Assembly: GCA_002812745.2 (NCBI GenBank)
Contig: NCSJ02000178.1
Span: 21,739-85,738 of the forward strand
DNA: 64,000 nucleotides
Direction: 5' to 3'
Origin: Scytalidium lignicola
Taxonomy: Eukaryota > Ascomycota > Leotiomycetes
The position numbers were made by a program, and so were the translations under genes. Below are positions 11,001 through 23,607 of the stretch, piece by piece; position 1 is the stretch's first letter, and each line of letters starts with the position of its first letter. The notes under the pieces were generated by a model. It had not been told where the DNA came from and did no database searches. It saw only the letters and a program-made list of their open reading frames with translations.

Positions 11001-14000
11001 TGTTATAATCCTTGGGTTGCATTAGGTCGCCCCTCAATACAATAGCAAAGAGTGATAGCACAATTGAAAAGCCAGTCAACTCAACATGAATATGCTAGGT
11101 AGAGGCATGAACGTTACGACATACAGCATCTGATCGAACACTGGATCTGAGTCTGCCACGTTTGCGGAAAGAATTCCTGCGCCGCGTTTCCAGCGTTTCA
11201 GTCTCTGAGCTGTATGCCTCCTACCATCCGTTCAAATCCCTCTTGGTTCTGGTATGATGCGGAGGTTTCCTATCATCTCTCTTAGTTCCACTGTCTTATT
11301 TCTCGGTAGGTAGTGGACATTCGGTGAACAGGCAAGAAATAACGCTGGGTTTGTTCCAGGTACCTTGATATCAATGACTCCAACCTCGAACCATATCAGC
11401 TATCAAGATTCTACTCGATGGATGACATGTCCGAGATCTGGGATTCTAGACCGCTGGTCCAGTGTCGAAGTATGATAGAAGGGGGGCTTCTTCAAAACAA
11501 CACAAAAGAAACAATATCCTAGGATGGCATTGCTTGACTAGACCTTTCATTGGAAGGTAGATTTTGGCATCTTATGCTGCTGTGGACAATCAGTTGAACA
11601 ATCAATCTTGATAGACTTCGGAAACTTACTTAGAACTCATCTATGGAGCAGGATAAAGTTTAATTACCTGTTCGAAATAAGTAAACAATACTATCTAAAC
11701 CCATGAAATCGTGATTGCTAGGTAAGAAACTCACCAGAAAGGAGCCGATATTTCCACCTAATTATTAAGACTGAGAAACTAATATAAAGTCTTAGAGTCC
11801 AGCTCATAGATATCCTAATGACCAACTTCCTCCAGGCAATCTTCGGGTATCAGACCTCAGAGAGTTAATCACTTTGGTTTCGCTCTCATTGCCGAGTTTT
11901 CTTCTTCTGATCGACTAAAAGCTAGAGGTCCGATTCACGGGAAAATGCTTCGACGTTTCTTGATTGCGGATATTCGCCCGTCATTAAGCCAGCCTTGAAT
12001 CCAAACTCATAGTCTTCAGGCTTGAACTCCGAGAACCTGTTGACATCATATTATGAAAGAGAGCAAATCTCTGCTCTTCTGTCTAAACTCCTTCATCTCT
12101 AATCCTAAGACATGGCTTGAGGATGGTATTTTATTTCTGGGAACTCACTTAAACTAACCTCGGCGGTTCGCAAGACCAACTTGAAGGGGAACAACTATAC
12201 TTATCAAGTATCAAATCGGCCATAATCTTCCAATTGCAGAACCACGATTATCCTAATGATCTAGTATAAATTTGCCTTTCGGATTCCACAGGCTCTCAAT
12301 ATGATCTATTGGTAGCTTGTTCATCATATATAAGCAGGCCATGATTCGAGATATGCTAGATGGCAATATGATTAGCTACAGTTTCTTGCGTCGTAATAGT
12401 TAGATACCCATGGATATAGTTACCAACAGATCTATGATCCCCAGATCATGCATAGAACACGTTTAGAAGCTGGCCAGCTTAAACCAAGATGCTCTTTGAC
12501 TTGGTCTTGACTTTGCTAAATATGCTGAATTTGGATCGAATTTATCAATACCAGAACGAAGGATCTGTTGATTTGCAAGAACCTCGAGTCTTGATCCTAA
12601 TCCGGAAGAATCAAACGTAATAATTTTACTTACCTTCCATAAGGGGATTGTAATTAAAACAGTAGATTATAAGACACCAACCTAAGATAACATACACTTG
12701 AAATGGAGCCCGGGAGAGATCTCACGAGCCGAGTTTTTCAAGTCGTGTAGACCGACTTCGCCATTGTAAAATAAACATAGGAGTGTATATAGATCAAGTT
12801 GTTTCGGGATGCTTCCAAGGATAGTACATTAAATAAAAATAAAGGTGCACCAAAGAGTACAGTGTCAGAAGCGCTGCGGTTAGTCAAGCACTGGCCTGCC
12901 TTCATGGTGTACTACCTAAGTGAAGACATAACACTTGTTTTTAGAGTTATATGAGCAACAAAAATAAATGACATGATGAATTAAATAAAGACTTAGCCTT
13001 AAATAATCTTAACCTGCTAAACCTTAATCTCCTTCTAAAAGTTATAATTAAGTGCGTTTGATCCAAGTATTTCTCTTTCGCTTGATGGGAAGGATTTTAT
13101 AATGGTGAATAGATCTAATGATAACATAGAAGATGTTAGTTATACTAACTTAATAAAATATTAATAGAGTAATGCAGATGTTGAAAATAAAGACAAGTAC
13201 GATCAAGGTGACTGCAACTTCGAATGTGCCAGTGTGATGGCCGAGATGAAACTTTTTACCTTGGGGCAAGCCATGGTGCACGAGTTTCCGATGGATAGCA
13301 TCCTATCCACTCATCGATACGCCTTTGAGATTTGATGACTATATTAAAGTGACACGATATGCTTTTCATGGATAGATTGATGATAGTTTTCTGTCGGAGA
13401 GGGAGCAGCTGGAAGGAGGAAGCGACAGATCTGCTGGAGCTAAGAGTATGGCGAGAGGCTCGTGACTTCCCTGTAGCTATGTTATTAAAAGGTTGTTATT
13501 ATAAAAGCAACAATTTTTTTCGAACCTTGACGGTTAGAGATCTATTTTATATTTACTTTATTTTTATTCTAAGTACGAGTGTAACTTCCNTTTTTATAAT
13601 CTTATAGCGATTTTCTGTCTTATAAATTTATTACTCCAATATTTCAACATTTTTTTATTTACTTAGTGAATTATAAAAATTAGATATAACAAGAATGACA
13701 AAGACTTTTAAAATTGAAGACAATTTCCTCTAAATTTAACCAGTGAAATCGACCCGTCATATTGAATACAATTTTCAAATGTGAAAACCTTATTTAATGG
13801 ATACCTATGCACCATCGCAGCCCCTAGGATGATGGAAATTCAATTTATTTCCCTATATTTGCGGCCGAATTATGGTATGCCTATACTGAGGCTCCCCGAC
13901 AAAGTCTTCCAACCCGTCACTTCCCTCCTAGCAAAGAAAGACGTCGAGAACCAGCGCCTTACGAACAAGCGCCTCCAATCAACTAATATTTCACTGATTG

Positions 14001-14947
14001 AACATGTGTTTATCTCATCAAGCTACAAGAATATTGAGCTTCTGCATGCTATTGCAGGTCATAAGGGAGTCCGTGGATGAGTAAAGGAGATTGTTTAGGA
14101 TGACGTATGCTTTAAGAAGTAGATAGCCTACGATTAGGAGGGCAAGGATGAAATTGGTTGGGAAATGGGACCAGGGGGGCGGGGGGCGGAAAAGGGAATG
14201 AAAAACGGTCACAGTCACAAGCAGCGAGCATGGTGCCATGATTGCCCATCCACACACATTGCAGTTGTAGAGCATGCATGCATTTGATATATGTTCATCC
14301 CTAAGGGCTATCTGACCTATCTGCTGCCACCATAGGTACACACTTTATCGGCACTTTATCTGCTTGCCCCGCCTCCCTTCAATTATCGATACACTATCAT
14401 CCAACCAAAGTACAGCATCGGGGCAAGATGCTCGCAAATATATTCCACTAGATAGGAGGTATCGAGGCTCCTTCTTGGTCGCCTCGTAGGCCTATTCTCC
14501 TTCTGAAATCCAAGGTCACGGTTCCAACTCCATTGGACCTATGTATTCTGATCTCGAGTCAAATTCTCTCTCTTAATTCGACCCCTCCAACTGCTTCTTT
14601 TACCCTCTAGTTCTTCTTGGTATAGTAAGAAACGGCGAACTGACGCGAAACCGCCACGAGTCTGTATGTAAATGCTGAAGCCTGGATGGCTACGCCAAAG
14701 AAAAGAAAGAAAAAACTATCAAAAAGCCGGCCAATGTAATTAAATACAGTAGTTTGTGTATCTGATAATAATGAAAAAAAGAGAAACGTGAACGCAGCTG
14801 AATCCAGCTGGTTAAGTTAATTTCGAGTAAAGAAGCAGCAGCAGCGCGCCCGCGGACGGGAATTAGTCGGAAGTGCACAATATCTAGACCCTATATCACA
14901 TAGAGTTTGGTATAGGAAAAGTGCACATGAAAAAANCCACAGACTTA
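11001..14947. other. AT-rich decayed region, possible retroelement remnant
   Basis: Stop codons are dense in all frames and no intact gene is seen. Around 12289-12367 the minus strand reads a short stretch faintly like the integrase region of copia-type elements (see findings), too weak for an element call. The open frame at 13781-14080 (plus) is unrecognised. Single undetermined bases lie at 13590 and 14936. The right end should contain the 3' untranslated region of the kinase gene. Confidence 0.4.
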
Positions 14948-17177
14948 TCACATATCAGTACTTCCAGGAAGACGAACCAATTTGTGTCCGGCATGGTGAG
15001 TGTTTGCAGGGAGATGGTTATGCTGAACGACCTTGGTCAAGTTCTTCGAAAATGTCTTCAGTTTTGTGACGTCAATCTTGCAGGTTGGGTCATCGTAGCT
15101 GTCAATTTGACAGCACTCGATATTCTTCATCCACCGATTCTTCACGACCTCTGCTATTGTGGCACGTCGTTTCGGATCGGGGTTAAGCATGGTAAGAAGC
15201 AACCGTCGTAATGCCGGAGGATTGATGTGGTTATCGAAGAATGATACATTGGGATAGTCAACCTCGCTGATGCCGACTTCTGGAGACTCTGCGTGCTTCT
15301 TGTTCCATTTCTCCCAGCCTCTGACGAGATCGTCGTACAATCGCGAAGTACCAGGCTCGGCTTTCTCCCATAAACATCCGCTCGCACACATGCAAAGCAT
15401 CACGATTGCAGCACCCCACACATCCAAGGGTCTTGGATCATATTGGCCTGTACAAGCTTTGTCAGTGAAAGTAAAGATGACTCTAATAATGAAAATGAAG
15501 TTTACCATATTTCTTTCCTGCAATGACCTCTGGCGCAATATACGGTGGGCTGCCACAGATACCAGGCTCGCACAGTCTGACTTCTCCCATCTCCTTCCCG
15601 CACTGACCACCAGCAGCTCTCAAGCCGGGATGAATACCAGCAAAGACCTCAGAAACCCCAAAATCTGTAATTTTAAGCTTGCTGTCTTTAGTGATTAGAA
15701 GATTTTCTAGTTTAATATCACGATGTGCAATGCCATTGCTGTGAAGATAGTTGATGCCTTGGATGAGTTGCTTGAACAGACATAGACGATCGACTTGGTG
15801 TTCGCTCTTGGCAAGATATTTCTGGTTAACAAGGCTGAATAAATCACCATGCTCGCAGAACTCCATAACATGATTCCAACGTCCATTGTGCGTGCATAGG
15901 CGGATTGTCTCGACGATATTTGGGTGATGTGCACTCTTCGCGATTGAATATTCGGATTTCACCTTTTTCTCATAGTCCTCGGCATTTTCTGTCGATGACT
16001 TCCCTCGGAATTCTTTGACCGCGAATAGTTCACCAGGGCAACCTTTTCGGGTCATGAGCCTCACATTCGCCGTGGCACCTTTCCCAATCGATTTGCCGCG
16101 TCGTCCAACTAGCTTGCTCTGATCAGAGAACTCAGCATACAAATCTACAACATCCACCATGAAATCGTCCGGAAGACTGAGGCTCAATCGTCGTGATTTC
16201 AATCCGATACCAGTCTCTGCAGCCATGCCCCAAACCTGTCTAGGCATTTCCTTGACATAAGCTTGGTGTTTACCGCGCGCATTATGATCAAGATCTACGC
16301 TTGTAGCGCGATGACGACGGTATTCGTGCTTCTCATCCTTTTCTTGCGGGGCGAAGGTGATTTTGTGCCTGTTTAGCTTATCCCGGATGCCGAAGCCAGT
16401 AGACGCGCGATTCTTCTTCTTCGAGCTGAAAAAGTCATCTCCCTCTGTTGGATTCAGACCACCTGGAGTTGGTGTCAATCCAGTATCAGCTGGCGAGCCC
16501 GGAGACTGTGGGGTATGTGACCTCGAGCTAAAAGGAGACGATGCGGCCGACATCCTTCTAAAGGATAATCGACGAGCGTCTTTGGGTAATACCGGATCCG
16601 AATCACTTGCGATGGCACAGTTATCAGCTGGCGTCAGGGGTTGGATATTGACAGTATGACCATGCGAATTTGATCTTCTGAATAGACCAGATACAACTTT
16701 TCGCATCGATCCATCTTTTGCTGTTCCGGATCTTTTTTGGCCGGGACTCCGTGCCGTGGCCGTTCCAGAAGGTGCTGGAGCTGCGGTATTCTTCTTTCCA
16801 GGTGTAGCAGGTGGCGTTGGAGCAGTGTTGAGTATGAGAGGTGGCTTGTGAACTGAGACGGGAACTGCGAAAGGCTGGACACTCTCATTGCTGCCAGTGG
16901 ATACAGCAGGCTCGTTGTGAAAAGAATGAGGGTTCTGACTCTCCGTGGGTGTTATGGGTTCGATCGCAGACTCGCTGTTTGTCTCATCTTCCTCCTCTGG
17001 TATAGGACTTTGTAGATCTACCGGTCGAGATTCGGGTGAGGATGAGTAGCTCTCCGATTGAGAGTGCGTCTCTCTCGAGTCATCGTAGTTTCGATTCTGT
17101 GACGGCGCATCATATGAAATTGGACCAAATACAGGTTGGCCGGCCGGCACCTGTGGCGTGGTGGCTACAGTCGACAT
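14948..17177 (-). CDS. Ser/Thr protein kinase, HAL4/SAT4 type
   Basis: Two exons, 17177..15506 and 15447..14948, with a GTAAAC...CAG intron, encode about 723 residues. Residues 1-350 are low-complexity, Ser/Pro-rich and basic. The kinase domain spans about 352-665: glycine loop GKGATANV, VAIK-type lysine in FAVKEF, catalytic loop AHRDIKLEN (near 482), DFG in TDFGVSEVF (near 502), APE in IAPEVI (near 547). The activation segment carries a long insert around GLRAAGGQCGKEMGEVRLCE, as I recall it in HAL4/SAT4/HRK1 kinases. In yeast Hal4/Hal5 stabilise the Trk1/Trk2 potassium transporters; the same role here is inferred. The ATG at 17175-17177 (MSTVATTPQ) is chosen; the upstream open frame has only non-ATG starts and a sequence unlike the family. 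All catalytic residues are present. Confidence 0.92.
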
Positions 17178-20100
17178 CTTGTGGTGGTTGAGATACGCGG
17201 TACCTGGACCTGCGGGATTTTTATAGTCGAGGAGCAACGCGGAATGAGGCCTTTCGTTGCAAACGATGGAAGGCCAAAGCAGAGCAAAAATGAGAATCCC
17301 AAGAATCCAATATGTGAGACAGCAGCCAGGAACGGTTATGATCAAAGGTTCTTAAAGGCTGGGCGTGCAATGGCAGTCGAGATCTTCACGATGATCTGGC
17401 CTGGGCTAAATCCAAATCGCTCACTCGCTCACTTGCTCCCTTCGGAAGAAACGAGGCTTGCCGAACACAGACTTGATGCGAAGAACTATAAACTCGGCAT
17501 GACTATATAGGAGAACATGCAATCGGAAGGGAACAAGTGGTGTTGATCGAGAGGGTGGAATTGAACGCAGGCCGATTGCTGTTTCACAGTTTCACACAAG
17601 TTCTCTCTCTGTTGTGTTGTGTTGGGGCTGGCACCAGCAGCAAAGGCGAGGCGGGGGCTCCGAGCGGGTTATGAGGTTGACGCGCGCGGCTTGAGGATCC
17701 CAGCTGAGCCTAGCGAGCTTGCCACCAGGGTCCACGCGAGAGAGACGAAAGGACGAAAAGAAACGCAGCAAGCAGGAAATAGAAGACGCACAGAAGGAAG
17801 GCCGGTCCAGGAGCAAAAGCAGCAGCGAGGGGTGTGGGCTTGGAATGGGTGGGATGGGCAGGATGGGGCAGTCGGGTGTCCAACAGAACCCTTCAAGTGC
17901 AACTTCCGTACGAGGTTCCCATACGTCCATACGTTCGCTGGTTCGTTCCTACAACCTGGGAGAGGCGTGAGAGGCTGGGACGACACCGCGGAGGTAAGAC
18001 TTCAAGGCTACGGGTAAAAGGTGCCGAACCTGTGCTTGGTCCAGCGGCAACAATTCGGGGCCTCGCGACGTCCAATTTCTCAGCAAAGAAATGGCCACTG
18101 AATATCTTGTGGAGGGTAAGAGCATTTGGTAAGAATGATGCAAAACGGCAGCGGCAATACTGCCAAGGTTCCAAGACCTGCTTCTGGAAGGTGTCGGACG
18201 GTTCTCGGATTGCGGATGGTCTGTTCATCCATCGTGATGCTAATTATTACCTGTACCGCAGAGTCTCTTTTCTTTGTATCAGAGCTAGCTCGCTGATCCC
18301 AGATCGCACTCTTCGAGGGATTCGGGGTCCCAAGAAGTTGATCGTAATCAGGCACGTTCAGACTGTGCAGTCTAGAGCTTACAGTACTACATACACAGTA
18401 CAGTCAGTCTCGTCCAGCTGCGCCATGGCAGAGGCTGCGCCGCTGCATGAGATCGTTTTGAGGAAATACTGAAGATCGAAAATTTGCACAAGGCCGGGTC
18501 ATAGGTCCAAGACACATATCTTGGGGTGCTTTTACGAAGTCCGAGAAGGGCGCAATGTGGTGGTCGGCTTCCACTAAAGGGTGTGTGGGATGAAGGAGGA
18601 TGGGAGGGAGGAACGCTGGGAAAAACAGGCTCTACACTTCGCCCTATGCAGGGCTACGGCAGGTCATGACGATGCCAGCAGAGCCATTCAGGGCCTTGCA
18701 GTACAAAGCATGTCCGCTGTGGTTCCTGAGATGGATGATTGGATCTCTGCTCAGCCCTTCCATCCACCATTCTCTTGAACAGGACACCTTGGGGCGACTG
18801 TTCATTAAGGGATTTTAGCCGGAAATAGGACCACATACTCCGTACAGTACAGTACTAGGAATTACGATATCACTCGTGCTGGGGCGTGCAGAAGAGATCT
18901 ACTCGTGGCTACTTTATCTTGAGTGGAGAGATTCCGGAGAGATGGCACTTCTCCAACCGCAGACTCCTAGGCCTCTTTTGGCAGTTGTTTGCCGAACCCC
19001 GACCAACGATAAGGACTGCCTCCCTTATTACCTGAAATAAACTAGACGACTCTTCTCTCGATCTGTACTTGTACGTCACAGACTTCCGATTGCGTGTTCC
19101 AAAGTTGTCGTGCTATAGGTCCCTTCCAGTATCAATCAAGCACCAAAAGATAACCATGGCTGAAGAGGAATTTTTCCTTCACGAGGCCATCCAAGCCTAT
19201 AGTTCTCGTGCCACACCATCTGCTACCTCCTAGTGGTCCGAAAACCACGGGTTTGTTTTCCTCTTGTGCAACCTTAGATCGATCGGACAGTTCTGGAATG
19301 CCGCTGTGGCGGCACTTCGTACCTTGCTCGACTCTGGAAGGAAAAAAACTTCAGTACACACTGCCAAGCAACAGCGGCTCGAGTAATCAGGAACTTGGCT
19401 ATTCAGCTGATTAATTGGCGGGCCGTCTCGTGTTTTGATCAGAGGTCATCAGCATGATGAGCATCAGATTGGTTTGAAAAAGCTCCTGTTTTGTCGCATT
19501 CGGGCAACATTGATAAAGGCGATTGGATACATGCACTCAAGTTGCGATTTCAAGCGTCACCGAGATCGCTCACGACCCTGGTGGGGGCCTGAATGAATGC
19601 TGTAGTGGCGGCATCATCAACCTCAACTTGTGCGAGCCACAGAGGGCTGGAAAAGGTGCGCTTAGGTGCTGCAGTTGGGGTTCCACTTCCTACACTAATA
19701 ACACTAATAACACGACTAAACTCGACTAACTCGACACTTCGGAAGAATTGTGGAATACTGCGTCCATGCTTCACACCATTCATCCGCCCTGATGGCTTCC
19801 AACAGGCCCTTTTGAGGGCCTCGTAGTGGGGCTTTGCGAGATGCCATTTGATATTTCTCGATCTCTCTCTTTACACTACTGAGGGCTCCATAATGGCGAC
19901 GTAACTCTACACGGCTTTCATCCTGAATCCAAGCTTCAAGACTGATCAATTATTTCGCTACTTGTGCATAGAGCATCGCAACGGCTGGTAACTGCATGCA
20001 GTGAGACAAAAGTGCATCATGAACAGAACTCGGCAACGGGGCCAAGATCCAACTGCGACGCCGCCCTCCTCTCGCAATTTCGTTTCTTTTGCTTCAATAA

Positions 20101-23100
20101 CAAAGTCAATATTAGAGCTCCGCATGAAGCACGGCACTCTCCAGTTTTACCCTGCCGAATGCTACTTTAGAAACAAGCTTCAGTTAGTTGAGGATTCAAA
20201 TGCGGGATCCCCAACACGGTTCATCGTGCATCAACAAATTTAACCCCCACGAGGGGAGAGGAAGAGAAGTCTTGCTCAATTTTGTGTAAAGGGATTGAAG
20301 AGCAAAACCCAACAAGTACACCACAGCATGCGGTTGTGTCGGAAGGGAGAAAAAGCAATTCACAACCCCGCGATCTGCAGTTGAGGTCGCACGGGCTAGA
20401 TTTCCTGTCTTGCTTTTTCGTCCAGTTCACCGTAGTGCAACATCTCCGCCAAAACGAGGGGTTGGAGCAACGAGAGCCCAGAATCAAACAATTAGTTTGT
20501 AACACCTCTTACACGGAACCAACAGAAAAGCGGTCATACAAACTCCAGAATTTGGTACTCCTTATGCACTCACATAATCTGGAGAACCCCACGTTTTTCT
20601 GCATCATTTTTTAGGATTCTTTCACGTCCTGCCACAGCGAGTAGCTGACTGTACGCGTCAATGATAGGCTGTATATCTCTTCAGTGGTCATGTGGCACTT
20701 CTCTCCTTTAATCAATGGAACAATAATAATAAAGAAAGAAAAATGAGGCATTTACGCTGGGTGCAGATTCGTCACCGCTCGATTGGGAGCCGAGAGAACC
20801 TCTTTTTGCTGGTCTCAAATTGGCTACGAAAAGGGCCATTGGCATGGATGATTTTTTGACGACGTGGGCTAAACCAAGTTTGGAAGACACCAACACGGAT
20901 TCGGGGCTCGGCTCTCAAATTGTGCGCCATGTTCAAATTTGTGCAATGATTATGCACGATATGCTAATAATACTTACCTACAGGTACTCTGGAATGGAGA
21001 CCGCAATATAACTATTATTAGAGCCATAAGTTAAGAGGCTCAGAACGCCCTATCCAACGTCTCAGATTCCGCTTCAGTTAATGCCGCAAAAAGAGACGCC
21101 TCTAAGTAAAAAATAAAATAAAACTCCTCAAGGTAAATGGTCTGATTTCACATTATATGCATAGTCTACTATGTGTGTACTCAATTTGTTGGCAAAGTTG
21201 ATGTGCTAAAGATAGTGAAATAAACCATCTCATCCTTGAATATTGCTTCAACCTATCTAGGTCAAATATAGACTCTTCGTTTGTTTGATCTACAGGGAGA
21301 GTGACTTGGGTCGACGTGGGAGCCGATATATGGATGGATGGATGTGGCATTTGAGGTTGCTGTTCCCAACAGAGCAGCATTGGATGCTGTCGCACAAGTT
21401 GTGCTACTCCAAACTTCCAGTCTAATTCCAGTTTTCAAGTCACGAGTTTTACTCCATACTAGTTTTTGAGATAATAACCTAGCTTATCCAATCCAACTTT
21501 ATCGGGCATCAATGTGTATCATGGGACCATGAATGATTTGCTTTCGTCTGCGAGGTGCTTTCAATTCTTGCATTGCTTTGTGTTCAGTTTTCAATATTGA
21601 GAAACTTCTGGTATGCATAACTGCAAGTCGCATTTGTATTTCAGATGCATCAGTTCCAGTAAAGGCAATCATTGTGGTATAACATAACGTCACTACTTGT
21701 TTTATTGCATCTAGTCCTTTCCAGAATGGCAACTTGGCCTACACGGAACCATAATATCATGGAGAGATTAGGAATAGGAGCACGCCTCCTGATAGGATTT
21801 ATCTCACGTATCATGACTTCCTAGCTCACGGGATCCTGTCTCAGTGGATAGAATGTGGCATATGATCAAGCTCTCACACATCCAGTTTATTGAAATTTCT
21901 CACGTGGAAGATGGTAAGCTCTCGTCAGCGTACTCCCGGATCAAGCCGATATGGGAAGGGCCGAAATGGCAAACGAGAAGGGAGAACATTCAAAGTAGCG
22001 CCGGATTTAACATCATTGAAAGTTGAAGTAAAGATGGTTTAACACCACTTGGAATCTCATGTCCTAAACAATGAGAGGGTGGATCGGATGCGAGGACTAG
22101 GCTGGCTACAGGGACCGAGAATGACTACTCTGTATAGCAGGGGTCAAAGAAGCGCCTGGAAGGGAGAGATAGTTAGCCCGGTACGTATTTCTTTACTAAT
22201 ATTTACAGAATGAAGACAATAGTGATCGATGCTTAGTGGGAATGAACAAGTTGGAATAGAGTGGTCACAAGAAAATAGAAGTGGCAAAAAATGCGATGCT
22301 TTATGATTCGATTGTGTCGTGAAATAGTCACCACTATGACAGTTTGTCTCCACGAGCAGTCCCGCAACAACGTAGACGGCCACGTCTTTTCACATGCGAG
22401 CGAAGATAAAAGAAAATCTCTCAAATTTTGATTTAGGTGGATACTTCAACCTAGGGCTTTTCACCACGCCAGCTCACGTGCCTCGTTAATCTTCAGGGTT
22501 CTCCTAACGCATCTGCTTGGGCGTGGGTCTTAACGAGTCAGTTCCAATAGCAGAGCGTAACAGTTGTCAAAATGTTAAGTTGAGGCTTCCGTATCTGTGG
22601 AAATGAGTAGTTCCATTGATGATGATCGGTAACTATACGCCCATGATAACTTGAGCACAGCCCTACGCTCCAGTACAGTGCATACCAGTACCATATTCCT
22701 TAGGCTAGGGGCAATTTAATACGTACTGACAGCCAGGGCGAAACAGGCCTGCGGGGATGATCGTAACTACAGCATTGGCTTTGAAGAGACGTTTGGGTTT
22801 AGGGGAACTCTGACGTGTTCAGGGACGCGCTGGGTTGACTGGCGAGACTGGTCCAGCCTCCGCGTTGCCCTGAATTGGCCGGATAAGCTCTGCGATAGGA
22901 ACATTCTCCTCACCGCAGCATTGGATATGTAATATGCCACCTGCAGAGTGGACGACGTACCGACGGGGACGGGACCTAACTGCGGATTCAATATCGGCAG
23001 AGCGGGAAACTGCCGGTGTAAGGATTGGGAGAGTGGCTTTTATGGGATTTGCTTTTTCTTGCACTGTGTTCGAGCCTTTGGATCCAACACAGCAAGCCAA

Positions 23101-23607
23101 TGTGCAAATTTTAATTAATTCACATCTGGCCCATCAAATCAATCCATGCCGGATGGCTTGATTTTCCGGCGGGCCGTACCACCTTACAAAGACAGCCCTA
23201 TCCAATCAGAGCAGGAAAAGCGGCAACGCTACTGCCACTGCGCATCATCGCAACTCACTACCTCCTTTCGCATCGTGACAACACATCCTTCATTCATTCA
23301 TTCGAACTGCGCCGTACACAACTCTTGCTCCCCGTGGATAACAGTCAGGCTACTGCAGGGCAACCGAATCGCAGTCGCCCTAGCAGTGGAACCCCCTCGC
23401 GCGAATAACGACCGCCACCTCTCTTCTCTGCCTGGAGGACACGCGACAGCCAAACGAACCCCCTCCCGAAACGCCCGAGTTACTCGTCGACAACCTTGCC
23501 GGTATACGCAAACCGCTGATTCAGTCTTGTGGGCGGGCCTCGAACTATTCTCTGCATCTCGAACAACTGATGGCCACGATACCGCATCTCCAACCCCAAA
23601 CAACAAA
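17178..23607. other. Divergent intergenic region between kinase and coiled-coil gene
   Basis: 6.4 kb separate two divergently transcribed genes, so both promoters lie here. Scattered open frames (for example 17834-18472 plus, 21499-21732 minus) have no recognisable domain. TACAGTA copies occur near 18381 and 18843-18855. The last ~460 bases before 23608 are pyrimidine-rich and look like the 5' leader of the downstream gene. No transposon structure was seen. Confidence 0.5.
19156..19233 (+). CDS. Candidate 25-codon small ORF
   Basis: An ATG in a good fungal context (ATAACCATGG) opens a 25-residue frame, MAEEEFFLHEAIQAYSSR followed by seven residues, ending at TAG. The acidic start resembles an initiator context more than chance, but length gives no statistical support and no homolog is recognised. 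It could be a true small peptide, a first exon whose partner I cannot find, or chance. Confidence 0.15.
   Translation: MAEEEFFLHEAIQAYSSRATPSATS

Noticed and set aside
17178..17345. Upstream extension of the kinase frame with a hydrophobic segment (WILGILIFALLW)
   Set aside because: It has only a non-ATG start and would put a membrane segment on a soluble kinase; the ATG at 17177 fits the family.
23146..23607. In-frame ATG upstream of the coiled-coil gene adding 154 residues
   Set aside because: The extension is pyrimidine-rich with leader-like composition and no domain; the ATG at 23608 starts the first protein-like sequence.
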